Positions 22,703-35,479 of a stretch of 64,000 nt of DNA are shown in pieces. This DNA comes from Mixophyes australis (lineage: Eukaryota > Chordata > Amphibia > Anura > Limnodynastidae): assembly GCA_036250195.1 (NCBI GenBank), contig JAVHZZ010000003.1:61894789-61958788 (forward strand), given 5' to 3'. The notes beneath the pieces were generated by a model, which was not told the origin of the DNA, searched no databases, and worked only from the letters and a program-made list of their open reading frames with translations. Both the position numbers and the translations under genes were made by a program. The number at the start of each line of letters is the position of its first letter. Within the stretch, counting starts at the first letter, position 1.

Positions 22703-24001
22703 GGGGTGGCCCCACGCTCATGGTCACCCTGCTTTAATGGGGAGGCAGCACATACTGTCTTGCGCCGGGACTGGTTGTAGAAATTGTGGAGAGTGTCGCA
22801 TTGTGCCTGTGTGTGTTTGTTTTTTTCCTTTTTGTTTTTGTGTTCGTTTTAAACTTGTGCTTCTCACAATAATTTCAATTGCCTTTTAATTTACGTTGGG
22901 CTTCTTTATGTACTGCACCTGCTGGGGATCCCATTGAAATAGACTATTGAAATGAAAAGTGCTGCATCCTGGGCACATTTACACCTTGCGTGATATGAGG
23001 TTTTTTATTATGCGATTTTATACCTGTGTTTTGACTCAAGTGCAATGTCAGTGGGTAACCAATTTTAAATGTATTTGTAAAAGTAGCTCTTTCATAAAAC
23101 ACTAAATTATAATTTTAGTGCCTTCAAGTATGTATTTAGTTATAACCTTTATGCAGCCCACTTGATGATAAACTTGGACAGGGATCTTATTTTTTTTGTA
23201 TTCAGCACCGCTTGTAGATTACTGTATGTACCCATCGCCTTTTCTACTGTTTCAGTCTTAGGAAAGGTCTTTATGGTGTACAGTTACTGCTTAGCTTCTC
23301 TGGCTTATTTCATTTTCTGTTCCTCTTAGTTATGTACTTAGACGCAATTGTTTTTAAGATGTCTGTCTTTTTAGTTGCAGTCCTTTAACACTTTTACTTG
23401 TTTTGTTTTTAATACTTACATCTTAAGGCAATTTTAAGTGCCAATAAAACCCTGCTTTTTACATTGGAAGTCCGGGACTTTCTTAAGCTGACATTTTCTC
23501 CTAAATCTGCCCAAGCTCCTGCACACTTGTAAAATTGTGATCCTCCCCCAACGTGTCCCTATGGCTTTCTCGAGTCTGCTCACCCCCAGTGTCAGCATAC
23601 TGTCACAAGGACATGAGAAACTTCTACCCTATTAATCCCCAGAGCAGAGTAGCAGAGTTCACATGTCAGATGAGCCCACAGAAATAAATGAAACAATGAA
23701 GGTTCCCATAACCAAATCTTCATTACGAAACTCTCCTAATGTGAAGTTCGTATGGAGATTCAGTAGAAGATAATTTTCCTTATGTGTACTGAGAAATTTT
23801 TTAGGGCTCCCACATATATTCATTACATCTGGGCACTTTGACATCTGCTGGTATGAAAAATAATATACATTAGATCTAAAAAGTAAAAATGGACTTGTAA
23901 CATTCACAGTAACCATTACTAATCTTTAATATTGCTTCAACATACTGTAGCTGCGGAAGGCCATCTGGATGAGCTTGGTATCAGATATAGAAGCATTATT
24001 T

Positions 24002-24302
24002 ACTTAGTGGTTAGCACTTCTACCTTACAGCACTGGGGTCATGAGTTCAATTCACGACCATGGCCTTATCTGTGAGGAGCTTGTATGTTCTCTCCGTGTT
24101 TGCGTGTGTTTCCTCCGGGTGCTCCGGTTTCCTCCCACACTCCAAAAATCATACTGGTAGATGAATTGGCTGCTAACAAATTGACCCTTGTGTGTGTATG
24201 TTACGGAATTCGACTGTAAGCCCCAATAGGGCAGGCACTGATGTGAGTGAGTTCTCTGTACAGCGCTGCGGAATTAGTGGCTCTATATAAATAAATTGTG
24301 AT
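24002..24302 (+). mobile_element. tRNA-derived SINE with V-SINE-like central domain
   Basis: The head 'tagtggttagcac...ttacagcactgg...gagttcaattc' has the A-box and B-box layout of a tRNA-derived pol III promoter. The body has the conserved 'gtttcctccgggtgctccgg' block typical of vertebrate V-SINE-type elements. It ends with 'ctatataaataaa' and GAT repeats, like the L2 tails in this window, suggesting mobilisation by the same LINE family. An imperfect ATTATTTA direct repeat flanks it. Confidence 0.8.
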
Positions 24303-24845
24303 GATTATTTAGACTATATATCGGAGTACCAGCTGGTGACCTGCTTAGTGGTTGAGTCCTGGTGAGGCTTTCTTTTGGCTTTAGTATCAATGACACTCCC
24401 AGACTAATGCATGACAATTTTTTAGGATTCAACCTGTGAACATGTAATCCTCTGATCAGCAGGAATCGGGGAGGTCCCCAGTCTATGTGAAATCAGCATT
24501 CTGTGGGGGAAGTCCATTGTGGATGCAGTGTTGTTGGACATCACCCCGGTGTCCAGCTGCACACATTGCTGGCCAATACGGTGCAGAACCTCTGCTTATT
24601 TTCTCCTTGCCAGGGAAAACAAGCAGCGATTCGAGAGAAACTCAATGTATCGCCACGGAATCTTCCAGAGACACTTTGTTGCAATGCGTGCCAAATTGAA
24701 TTCCCCCCCCCCCCCCCTCCAATATGTCCTGGAGCAAATCATATCAAACATTGAAAGAACAGCATTTACTGGCTGTCCATTGGGCAGTAAACTACCAAGT
24801 TATGTATGTGGATATCCACTGGGCAGTGTTGAGCCTTATAAGTCT

Positions 24846-25053
24846 GGCTGGTCTATTGTGCAATATGATGTAGCACATGCCCTTGTGTTTCTATCTCCCA
24901 TTGTCCTATAGATTGTAAGCTTTCGAGCATGGTTCTCTTACCTCTGTCTGTATGTATTGTCTTATTAATGTTTGTTCCCAATTGTAAAGCGCTACGGAAT
25001 CTGCTGGCGCTATATAAATAAATGTTGATGATGATGATGATGATGATGATGAA
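24846..25053 (+). mobile_element. 3' tail of an L2-type LINE (5'-truncated copy)
   Basis: From 'gctggtctattgtgcaat' through 'tgtaaagcgctacggaatct' to 'gcgctatataaataaatg', this is the same as the 3' end of the L2 copy at 38600-40823, with a few substitutions. It ends in a (GAT)n run at 25025-25051. Confidence 0.88.
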
Positions 25054-26299
25054 ATCCTGGCAGTCTGTTAGTAAAAGGCAGTGGTGAACAACCTTTGGTC
25101 CAGTGTGCTGTCTTCTGAGGGATGCAGTTCAGCCAGAGTGGAACAGCTTCTCAAATGTGTCTAAGCACCACCTTTCGTGCCAACATAGGGTAGAACTGTG
25201 CACGTTTTCATTAGTGGAAATCAAGTGAATGAGTAAATGTTAGTTTAGGCTGCACTACACAGGTAACCTCTGATCCCTAAGGGCACTCATGCAATTACTT
25301 AGAAAATGTGATGGCTGGACACCTGTATCTGTTTAAACAAAAAATTAAATCAGACTGCTAGATCAGTCCCCTTTCTAGTACACCAACCAAGTGCCATAAG
25401 AACCGTCCTTCAGTGCTCTCATGGACAGTGTTTTAGTAGACTGCTAAAACTGTGGCTCTTTTATCTTTACTGAAACTCCAGTGATGACATGGCTGGGCTT
25501 TCCCTGGCAAGATTGCATGTTGCACAACTTTGTTGGCTGGGTTACACTGGTGATTTTTGGCAGGTAAATTAGATACAACTGTGTGTTCATATTGCATGAA
25601 TGCAACAGTGGATCAAAACCGCTGGTGAAGTTCAGCTCTTCCGCACACTGAATGGAATTTCATACATTGAGCTGGTTCCATAATCCACAGGCTGTACCTG
25701 TACACAAACTAGCACAGCTGAAGGCTAAGAACAGGTCTCTTAGAAAAAAACCAAAAAACAAAACAAAACCCTTTTCTGTCTGAGGATTCAAGCAGGATGC
25801 CACTGTGCACAACAGGAAGAAGACATTAAAGTCTCAGGATGGAATGCTTGAAATGATTCCAGCAACTGAATGTTAAACAGCTGAAAGGCATCCGGCTTGA
25901 TTAAGACACGAAGGCAGGATCTAGTGCGTGATTATCAGTTGTAAGAACACTGCTGAGAACCATGTCAATACAAACCAGGGAGTGACTGTGTTAATGGCTC
26001 ATCCATATTGCTGAACGCCCAGCTTGGTCTTGACTGATAGAAGCCTCAAACCTGGCTGTGGATGCTTTCAAGCCTAAATACAGAAGATTATCAGATAAAG
26101 TTTAGTGCAGCAGATGGCTATTAGTGCATATGACCTGACCTTACAGAAGTTTAGGGAACGTTCACATGGGTGCACAGCAAGCTGTATTGATCATAAACAC
26201 ACTTATAGTTGCACTCGCAGTGCTGTTTTTTTTTTATCATTGACTGTTTCTTGCATTATTTTAATGTTTGGCACGTTTCCATATGCAAAAATTACAATG

Positions 26300-26405
26300 A
26301 ACATAGTGAAACGCATTTGACTTGTAGTTTTTTTTTGTCCCACTTATATGCATTTGAGTGCTCTTTAAAATTTCTATAAATTGTGACATTTTATTTTGTT
26401 TTATA
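26300..26405. repeat. Dispersed AT-rich repeat, copy 2
   Basis: Collinear with 15205-15340: 'gacttgtagttttttttt', 'tatatgcatttgagtgctct', 'tttctataaattgtgacatt'. Confidence 0.6.
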
Positions 26406-27164
26406 TTTAAAAACAAATGAAAAAAGTGCATGCTCTCATTTGATTTATATGCATTGCCCAAAAAATCCCCACCTCCTTTTATGGCTCATAATTTTAAAAC
26501 GCTCCAATGTCATATTTGCTTTCAGGCAAGGATCTGAAATCTTAAACATAATTGTTTGTAATGTAATGTTCACATGCTCAACTCTTCAAACCTTAAGGGA
26601 TAGTTCACAACCTGCACGCTTTATGTTCGTTAAATAATCTATGAAAATAAGTCGTAGTATAAAAATAACATCTCACTTCATATCACTGCTTTCTGGCACC
26701 AGCATGTATTGTTCCCTGTGTGTTAACAAGTGTTTACCCATTGATTCAGTTGCATGGATTCTTGCTCAATTTTTAAAGAACTTTGTGCTTTTAGTTTTTC
26801 ATGATTGTTTTTTTTTTTCCAAATGCACATGAGGGCTCTTTGAGATATCTACACAGAAGTGTAATATGTGCATGCTTTGTGGTGTGACAGGGGTTTACTG
26901 CGTTCGTGGCTTGCTCAGCACACTGTAACAGAAGATCAAAAATCCTGATGCCCACTATTTTCAAACGTCCATGGCATTGGGCTGGTTAGATTAATAGCAT
27001 GCTGTGGTATAAGGTTGCTGTTATCTGGATCAGTGATCTAGATGTCCGCTGTGCAGAGAGCTCTACCGAGCAGATATCTCAAGTTTATGCTTTAGTGTCT
27101 CTTCTGTGCCTTTTGTGTCAATGAATTTTGGCACTCATGGCTATAGAATTTAGTAGTAGTCTCG

Positions 27165-27445
27165 GTGTTCTCCCCAGAAAATTTTGTGAGCCGGGTGGCA
27201 TTAAGAAGCCGGGTGGGGGCAATTGTAATAATAATAAAATGTTGGAGGGTATTGGCCACACCTGCCAGGACTGGTCAGACCTGTGGTCTAACACACACAC
27301 ACTGCTGGCTGTAGTGCTTACATAGTGCATGTTCTACTAGGGGAAACAATGGTTTATTATATTATACTAGGATTCTATTTGGCTCAAAGAGAGGGGTGGC
27401 AAGTAAAAACAGCCCGGTGGAGCACCCGTGAAATAGGTGCTAGTT
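27165..27445 (+). mobile_element. Short hAT-like MITE, copy 2
   Basis: It starts GTGTTCTCCCCAGAAAATTTT and runs collinear with the inverse of 7980-8244 to 'aaataggtgct'. Its right end is cut by the L2 tail that begins at 27443. Confidence 0.6.
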
Positions 27446-27600
27446 CATCATCATCATCATCATCATCATCATTTATTTATATAGCGCCAGCAAATTCCGT
27501 AGCGCTTTACAATGGGGGAACAAACATTAATAAAACAATACTGGGTAATACATACAGACAGAGAGGTAAGAGAACCCTGCTCGTAAGCTTACAATCTATG
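27443..27600 (-). mobile_element. 3' tail of an L2-type LINE, inverted, with (CAT)n
   Basis: A (CAT)n run, then 'catttatttatatagcgcca' and 'ttccgtagcgctttacaat', continuing to 'ccctgctcgtaagcttacaa'. This is the inverse of the L2 tail seen at 40528-40823, from a 5'-truncated copy. Confidence 0.88.
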
Positions 27601-28271
27601 GTTCCATCTTAAAACAGCCTAAAGTGAACAGTTAATGCCGGTAATCTTATATAAACATTGGGGTCAGGGCTTTGGTTCCTGACACTTTTTTCAAGAGCTA
27701 AAAACACCAAAATCAGGATAGTTGGTGCATGCTAGTGAGACTGTGTATAAATACTTTGCCTACCTTAGAGATCAGAGGATACTTTCAGCTCATGGTGTAC
27801 ACAAACTCATGCTGAGGGGAGTAAGAAGCTGAATACTTGTGTGTATGTTCTCTGGCTTGAGAATGTGCTGGCTCCACGAGCGTGTCAGTGAGGGCTTTGG
27901 TCATACGCAATTAATAAATTCAAAATGTTGTCCTATGCAGCTCGGCTTCTGCTTTATATAATGATATCTATGGTTGCATAAAGCAACTATTATTTCCCTT
28001 TTACTAAAGAGTACATGCTTAGTTTTATTCAAACTTTTCCCCCTCATCTCAGTATTCTTAATAATGTGTAGTAATGCTGCTCTGATCTGTTATGAAAGAT
28101 GAGATGCTTCCATCTGTAGGAGAGACTCCATTTATTATATGCATCCTATAACTGAATCTGTGTGAATCACACCTTTAATAGGAAACCAGATTTGTTCCTT
28201 AAAGTGGTTGCATCATATAGAAGACTGCTGCTTAATACATAAAAGTATTCTGACTCTGTGTTTATTTACAG

Positions 28272-28981
28272 GTATTGGAAAAGTAAAAAGGAAACCAAAC
28301 ATGCCTGATTCCTCTTCCACTGCTGATGAAAGCTGCCCTGACACGGAGCGCCTGTATGACCTTAACATGCCAGCTTACGTGAAGTTCACATATTCGGCGG
28401 AGAGGGAAGATGAACTGTCCTTGGTGAAAGGCACGAAAGTGATTGTAATGGAAAAGTGCAGTGACGGTTGGTGGCGGGGTAGTTACAATGGACGTGTAGG
28501 TTGGTTTCCATCTAACTATGTGACTGAAGAGAGCGATAGCCCTTCTGGTGACCAAGTGAGCACATTGTCTGAAAAACTGGCAGCAGTGGTCAACAACCTC
28601 AATAATGGCCGCTCACTCCATGTTGTCCAGGCCCTGTATCCATTTAGCTCGTCCAATGAGGAAGAGCTCAATTTTGAGAAAGGTGAAATGATGGATGTTA
28701 TTGAGAAGCCAGAGAATGACCCAGAGTGGTGGAAATGCCGGAAGAGCAATGGTCTTGTAGGCCTGGTGCCAAAGAACTACGTCACTATAATGCAGAACCT
28801 TCAGCCCACTTCGGGTTATGAGCCGTTACCGCCACGCTGTGACTACATTGGACCCTCTGTCTCTGGACGATTTGCTGGCAACCAGTGGTATTATGGAAAG
28901 GTAACACGACACCAGGCAGAAATGGCACTCAACGAGCGAGGAAATGAGGGGGACTTCCTAATTAGAGATAGTGAGTCTTCG
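28272..28981 (+). CDS. NCK1: NCK1 central exon: SH3-2, SH3-3 and N-terminal half of SH2
   Basis: The exon completes codon 77 and encodes residues 78-313. The acceptor is 'ttatttacag' ending at 28271; the donor GTAAGT begins at 28982 (phase 0). SH3-2 is about residues 109-165 ([17 protein letters not shown], then [19 protein letters not shown]). SH3-3 is about 193-250 ([18 protein letters not shown], then [20 protein letters not shown]). SH2 begins at about 282 ([19 protein letters not shown]) and includes FLIRDSESS, with the phosphotyrosine-binding Arg at 308. A tyrosine at 105 (ERLYDLN), a known phosphosite region in mammals, is kept. The frame is uninterrupted and spliceable to either upstream start exon. 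Confidence 0.98.
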
Positions 28982-30389
28982 GTAAGTGGTCAGAGTTCAT
29001 TTTGTGCTTAATTTTATAATAGGTAATGTGCATAACTACTATATCTATATAATGTACATTGTTAAACAGAAGAATTGTTTGTTTCAGCAGATACATTGTA
29101 TTGTGTGTGAGTATACCTGCTAATAGTCTAGATTATCTCGTTATTAAAAAGCTGGTTGGTTTATAGCTGCATGTTTATGTTGGGAGTTTACCGGCAGCTG
29201 GAGATCCAAACCTACCCTACCTTAATACTGCCCAGACTCCAAACATGACTTGTAAGTGGTGCCTTAGGACATTGTGGATCAACAGCAGCCGAAGAGCCCA
29301 TTTCTCCAGTAGAGCTTTGTGCATTGTGTATGGTAACTGATCTGACCCAGAGTATTTAACAGTAAATTTACATGGTCGGATGGGCCTTCTCACTGCACAG
29401 GCGTGGGCCTTGTAATAGCAGGCATGGTGTTATGCTATTAAGCTCCACTCTTTCCATAATGCTTTCAAGTGACTTTAATGTATTGGTTTATACATACATT
29501 TCTGCAACTATTACTAAATACATTTATGCTTCTTTCTAGTTTTTGTATCTAAATTTCAGACGTGCCTCTTTATTTAATAGGATTATTTAATTTGCTCCAC
29601 GGAAGGTTTCTGTCCTCCCTGAGCTCGCCTTAGGACACCTGCGTTACGGTTTGACATGTGTACCACCCCAGTCAAACTCCCCAATACTGTACTCTTCATT
29701 GGATCCAAAAATATATACATATGATAACAAATCATAAACTAGTTGCTGCAAGACACAGAAGAAAGTTAGAAAGAATCTGGCATTTAGTACAAGTTGCAGG
29801 AGGGCAAGTACAGGCCAACAAATTAATCATATGACTCTTTAATTTATTTCAAATTCTCCATGTCCGATTTTCTGACTTGTATTACTGTTTCTGCATGTTT
29901 TTATCAATGTAAAGTACACCTCACTAGAAAACACCTGTATTCTCTTGGGGAGTCAGCGGATTATCATACACACCAACCAGTTCCAGAAAAAAGGATGGGG
30001 ACATTTATCCTTATTTAAATATTGGGTATAACCTAACCAGTATTTGTAAATAGCATTTCTTGAATGCTAAAGCTGTTATAGTTGTATTGTAATTGATTTT
30101 TATAGCAGATAAGACAGCCATGTACTGCTCTTTATATTCTTTAACGCTACATCTATTGTCTTAAGTTATGATTAAATAAGAGAGCAGGAGTGAACACAAT
30201 TGTGTTGTAGGTCCATATATAACTTGTAATTTATTTTTATTTAACTTTTTCAAGGTCTTGTTTCAGCTGAGCATTACAATAAAGGGCTTTATGAAGGTGT
30301 ATGCAGAATAGACCCATTAGTTCAATCAAAGAGCAAACCCTCTGCAATCTAATCTGTGTTCTATATGGCAGTATATCTAGCCACTATGC

Positions 30390-30880
30390 CAGTGGTTCCC
30401 AAACTTTTGCAGTTCGCGGCACCCTTAGTCTCCATAATTTTTTTCAAGGCACCCCTCCTAAAACAGGACTGCTCAGTAATTATTTTTGAAGTAGTTGTGT
30501 CAAAAAATTGTAATAAGTATTTAGGTCAGGACAGAAATACTTATTTAGTTGTATGCAAAAATGCCCCCCTCTGCATCCAGACACTCTGCCCCCCTCTGCA
30601 TCCAGACACTCTGCCCCCCTCTGCATCCAGACACTCTGCCCCCCTCTGCATCCAGACACTCTGCCCCCTCTGCAGCGCGCCAGCCATAGCAGAAACAAAA
30701 CAGAAAAACTTACCAATCCGCGCGGCACCGGGACCCAGCATCTACCTCACTGAATGTCGATAGTCAGTGACACGCTGCGTGAGAGAGGTGGATGCTGGGT
30801 CCCGGCGCCGCGCAGATTGGTACGTTTTTCGGTTTTGTTTTTCCCTGGCTGGCCCGCGGTGCACACTTTGGGAACCCCTG
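30390..30880 (+). mobile_element. Non-autonomous hAT-like element, copy B, with 25-bp minisatellite
   Basis: The left terminus is CAGTGGTTCCCAAAC and the right terminus is TTTGGGAACCCCTG, an inverted pair. The flanking 8-mers (CACTATGC at 30382-30389, CCCTATAC at 30881-30888) match at 6 of 8 positions, consistent with an aged hAT duplication. The interior is collinear with the inverse of copy A: TIR, AT-rich spacer with 'gtaataagtatttaggtc', tandem array, palindrome. No transposase is present. Confidence 0.85.
30564..30675. repeat. 25-bp minisatellite, about 4.5 copies
   Basis: The unit 'cccccctctgcatccagaca' plus 'ctctg' is repeated essentially without variation. It is homologous to the inverse of the 24-bp unit of copy A, differing by three substitutions and one extra C in every unit. 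Confidence 0.95.
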
Positions 30881-33180
30881 CCCTATACTATACGGCAGTG
30901 TATCAGACAAGTACCTTACTGATCAGATTTCTGGGGTACGGCCATCTGTATTCCTCTGTCTGCTCCTGTCTCCCACCTACATGTTGGCATCGATGGCTTC
31001 AATTGACTAGCACACAGCAATTTAAGCAACTCCGTTCAAACCTTATGATAGGTTTGTGGTGTGTAAATAAAGGTCTGCATATATTAGGCCCCCAATTGTA
31101 TAACGTTCCTGTAGAAACACTGCTAGATTACCAATATAGATGGATATATATACACTCTGGGTGCCTAGGTTGCATATTTAACCTCTAAAAATAAATAAAA
31201 ATCTCAAGAAAAATCCTACAAAATAGATCAGAATCAAATATCTAAAATATTTTAACCCCCTCCTCTTTCCTGCTGGTAAGACTGTTGGTGTGTCTTCCCT
31301 GGATACGTGCAGGTTACCCTGAGCCAGGCTGACATGGGGTTATTAATTATGAGTGTGGGGAGCGAGGTCCTGTACAGTCTTACTGAGTTGCTGGGTAGAG
31401 TAAGATGTGCAGACTGGTGATTTCATCTCTCTCAAAAATAGGGGAATGCACAGTAAAATGGAGCAATGCTTTTTTCTAAAATGCAGATTATTTATCCTTA
31501 AAGAAGCCTTGACCCTCATTGCTTTTTCTTTCATTTGATATCTATTGGGAGTTAATTCGAAGAGAGAATAGGAGGGTGTGCTCACTGCCACAGATGGTGC
31601 CATATGATTGTTTTGAATGGTAGATTATTTATGTCATTGACCGCAATGGGTTTGAGAAGAGAAATGCTGTTCAAAGCAGCAGCTAGCTAGGGTGTACATC
31701 CAAATTAATGCCTGTGTACACACGGGCTTAAATTGAAGTGTTTTAAGGCATGTTCTCAAAGCACATAAATACACTGAGATGCTGTTTGTACACATACAAA
31801 TGTAAGCCAAATGGTCCTGTAGATACACTCCCTGACAAGTCTTCACTTTGTGTCAACGTGTGGTAAAAATATGGTGGCGTTCTGTGGCAGTGTTTGAAGG
31901 TTCCTGATGCATTGTTTAGTGCATTGAATGCATAGGACTAATTGACAGTTTTCTTGATCACTGTACACTAGCATTTTTTTTCAAATGACTATGTGTGCAA
32001 ACTACGTTACCTGCAGACTGTCGGGTCTAGATGCCCTAATTACTCTTTGCTATGAAGTAAGGCACATCTTAACACGTGTTAGGGCAGTCATTTGGTTAGC
32101 CTCATGTAGCAGTGTAATGTAGTTTGACTAATGAAAGCTAATAGCTGATTTATTGCTATGGGTCAAAGCACACATTTGTCTCCAATGTCTCTCTTGCTCT
32201 CGAATACCTGCTCTGCTGTCTTGCACAGTGCCCATGATAGGTGCATAGTGCCAATCCTGCTGCTCCTTGTCACATCCCAGCTTGATTTAGTAGCACTTTG
32301 ATTTGCATGTGGTTTCAGGTTCCAAAATCTGTTCCCTTCTATAGCTAGAAGGATAATGATCAGAGATACACTTAAGCATGCACAGGCTAGTTCTGTTGCT
32401 AGGTGCAAGCTCCAGGTCGCAGGATCCATGTTGAATTTGGACACACATAGGTGGCCAATTGGAAAAGATCTAGTGTGACTGGGGCACATTAGTGCAGTTG
32501 AAAACAGGCCAATAGCAGTCACGTTCTGACCTCCGTTACAAATATGACAGATAATGTTCTACATAGTTTGTATTATTATCGGGCATCTGTCGTATTTTGT
32601 GCTGCAAATACCTGGCCGTTTACCAGATATATGCTGCAATGTGGCAACATTTATATTCTTTACTCTAAAACTATTGTGTTTAATATTTTAATGCCCATGT
32701 GTACAAGCCTTAACATACTTGTAAACTGTTTCTACAAATCACAAATTATTCTACAGTAGAGCTCCTAAAAATGGGATTGAATGGACCTTTGGTATGCTTT
32801 CACTTTGTCTGCAGTGCTCCACATGCTCCGTAAATATAATGAATCTCTGTGGTAGTGCTCATTTAGGGCCCTGTCAAATTACTATTGTGCATTGTGTTGC
32901 TGCACAGCTTTGATACACTGTAATGAACACTTCAGTGAGTACGTAGCCTTAGAAACATTTTACTTACATGGTAGTATCTGAACTACCATTCTGGTGCTTT
33001 AACATAGCAACGTCTGTACTACCGCTGATATAAACAGATGTTGGGTGGATGACCCTACAATCAGTCTGTGGGTTTAAGATGACATCAATTCATTCCAGTT
33101 CACAAAGTATTGTCTCTGTTTTGATTTAATTGTCATTTGTCCAACAACTTCTAATTGTTTTCTCTCTCCTCCTTTTAAAG

Positions 33181-33375
33181 CCAAATGATTTCTCGGTGTC
33201 ATTGAAAGCCCAAGGCAAGAACAAGCATTTCAAAGTACAGATGAAAGACAATGTGTACTGCATTGGCCAACGCAGGTTTACCACCATGGAGGAGTTGGTA
33301 GAACATTATAAAAAGGCCCCAATTTTTACCAGCGAGCAGGGAGAGAAACTCTATCTAATCAAGCCTTTGTCTTGA
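33181..33375 (+). CDS. NCK1: NCK1 last coding exon: C-terminal half of SH2 and stop
   Basis: It encodes residues 314-377 and TGA at 33373. It begins [20 protein letters not shown], which joins directly to FLIRDSESS of the previous exon to complete the SH2 core. It continues with [19 protein letters not shown] and ends [14 protein letters not shown]. Phase 0 on entry fits the previous donor. The full product is 377 residues, the length I recall for human NCK1, with no internal stop or missing key residue in SH2. Confidence 0.98.
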   Translation, partial: PNDFSVSLKAQGKNKHFKVQMKDNVYCIGQRRFTTMEELVEHYKKAPIFTSEQGEKLYLIKPLS

Positions 33376-34869
33376 GAATGCCGGGGAGAAGTGAGGGATG
33401 GAACTGCAGGTTAGGTGCGTTCACTGAATGACTGACTGAACAACCACAGACTGAAAACCCCCAAAATAGAACCAAAGGCATCTCCTCGCCCTGCTGAGAA
33501 GGACGTGTTCTATATCGTTACTTTCCTCATTATCAATTGGATTATACTCTTTCATGTAATTTTTCTATTTGCTTTCTATACCCCCCAACCTTGTGCATAA
33601 CCCCCCCCCCCCTTTTTTTTTTTTTTCTTTCTCAATTCTGCCTTACTATTGTAACATATCAGACTGAGAAATGTAAAACCTCTGCATTTGGGGTTCTAAG
33701 CAATGCGATTGTGAGGATCACACCAGAACGCCACATATCACATCTACATGCTGCTTTTTTATTTTGTCCACTATATGAATCCAATGGGCATCATCAACAT
33801 GGATCAAATGCTGTTTTCACTGTGGAATAATACCCATGTCTTCTGCCCCACCTGCCATGTATCGGACTGGCACTGTGTTATTAGCAATGTTTCTTCATTA
33901 GTTCTGTTAATTTTTATCCAAAACATTTCATATTTATTTGTTTACAAAGCATTGGCTGCCTTCCAGTTCAGGTGCTAGTTCAAATATTTAATGCACCCAC
34001 CTACAAGGTCTTGTACCTCTTTCTGTAGCTTGCCCTAGCTATAGAGTATTTCTGATAAGCAGATATTGTTAATTCACACTGCTGGCAATTGCTACTACTT
34101 TGCTTTTATAACTTTTTTTTTTTTTTTTTAAACGCCACCTCTATAACGTCTTTGCAACCCGTGGTACCCTTAACTATTATTAACCTATAGGCCCATCATC
34201 CTTTGTCTGTGACTGGCAGGGTGTTTTGGGGCTTGCAGTTTAATACCTGGTAAGCCATCACTGATATAGCATGGGCCTACAATATTATTTTACTTTTTCC
34301 ACAACCCAGAGAAAACAAACAACTTTCTTGTATTTGCATTGGTTACTTTTAATTGTATTTTTCTAATGTGTGCCAAAGCCTTTAGTCTATTGAAATATCT
34401 TCCCTAGTGAGAGACACTAACAAATCTAGGTACCATAAATCAAATATTACATTTAAAAAAATAAATTGTATAATCCTTATCAGACTTAAGTCACTATTAC
34501 AATATCTTTTCCACCCAATCTTTACGTACATTACTGTTACGACATAGCAGTGGTAGTAAAGTAGTTATCCTGTGGCGTTCCTTATTCTGTGTAGATACCC
34601 TGAAGATGATTGTAATGGTGTAGATGCTACCAGTGGTGGTGTCCATCTTATTTTAGCTTAGCAGTATCACAGAGGTGTCCCAAGTATTTCCCCCTCCCTA
34701 TACACAATGCCAGATGCACTTGACATGCTGAAATAAGCAACAGGGGTCACTTCTTCCTGTGTGGGGACAACTGCAACACCAAAGAAGGAGCAAGTTTACT
34801 CTTGAAAATCACATTGTCCGTCACCTGCACACAACTGGGCAGCCGTTTTGTGTACAGAACCAATATTCA

Positions 34870-34990
34870 CAATGGTTTTGAAGCACTTGGTGCCTTTATG
34901 CCTCAGTGTCATGTCACTAGTTCCTAGTGAATGGAAAGGCTGAATATTCATTCTGCCTGCAAAATGGCTGCCTCCACTGTGTGTACATTT
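34870..34990. repeat. Dispersed repeat, copy 2 of 3 (in NCK1 3' UTR)
   Basis: It shares 'tcctagtgaatggaaaggct' and 'gcctgcaaaatggctgcctc' with copies at 3785-3945 and 35480-35710. Confidence 0.45.
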
Positions 34991-35479
34991 ATTGCTGTCA
35001 AAAGTAGTCCTTCAGATGGACATACATCACTGTATTACCTATTACTTCCTGTCTGTGACGAGGGTTTCCTGATATTACCCACCAAGCACTGATCTCCTTA
35101 AAGCCCTCACCTCTAATCCCATTAATAAGCTAAGTATTATGTTCACTTTGCTCTAAAATGTAACCCATGTCATTAGGTTTAGTTCTCAGTTTTAGACTTG
35201 CCCTTCAGTCAAGAGCCTTTAGCAAATAAAAATGTCCTTGTAGTATCTACTATTTGATTTAAAAGACCAGAACCAGAATCTTGTGTTTGATGGTGAATGA
35301 GACAAAAAACAACCCCAGAATATATTGCATGATGGAGGTGCAGCTCTTCTTGGGTTTTAAATTAAATATATGAAACTGATTTATTCACACACAAGAATAA
35401 ACTTTTATATTGAGAAGAGACTGGTTATTTATTTCATATATGCGTGGCCATCAATCCTTTAAATTGTGCCTATTATCTA

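Larger units (their letters stand above)
4524..28271 (+). other. NCK1: NCK1 long intron (23.7 kb)
   Basis: The intron lies between the GT at 4524 and the AG at 28270-28271. It carries the alternative first exon at 10364-10397 and the repeats listed separately. I recognise no gene in the remaining stretches: 4524-5300, 6813-7979, 8516-10239, 10398-12013, 12648-16676, 20641-22238, 22703-24001, 25054-27164 and 27601-28271. These are AT-rich with homopolymer runs and short chance frames. 13000-16676 contains only a short dispersed repeat (15205-15340). A 24-bp direct duplication of a pyrimidine-rich unit sits near 21000-21045. Confidence 0.9.
28982..33180 (+). other. NCK1: NCK1 last intron (4.2 kb)
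   Basis: The intron runs from GTAAGT at 28982 to 'ccttttaaag' ending at 33180. Apart from the hAT-like copy B (30390-30880) and a pair of similar short blocks flanking it, no repeat or exon was recognised. 28982-30389 and 30889-33180 are AT-rich with only chance frames. Confidence 0.92.

Noticed and set aside
24487..24911. Overlapping frames of 70-130 codons before an L2 tail
   Set aside because: No known domain, and the frame continues into the L2 3' tail; probably chance.
28208..28271. Extension of the NCK1 central exon frame upstream ([13 protein letters not shown]...)
   Set aside because: This is read-through of intron. The acceptor at 28271 and the junction with residue 77 fit the NCK family sequence exactly.
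30356..31188. Frames of 135 and 144 codons around the second hAT-like element
   Set aside because: They run through transposon TIR, minisatellite and palindrome sequence and show no domain.
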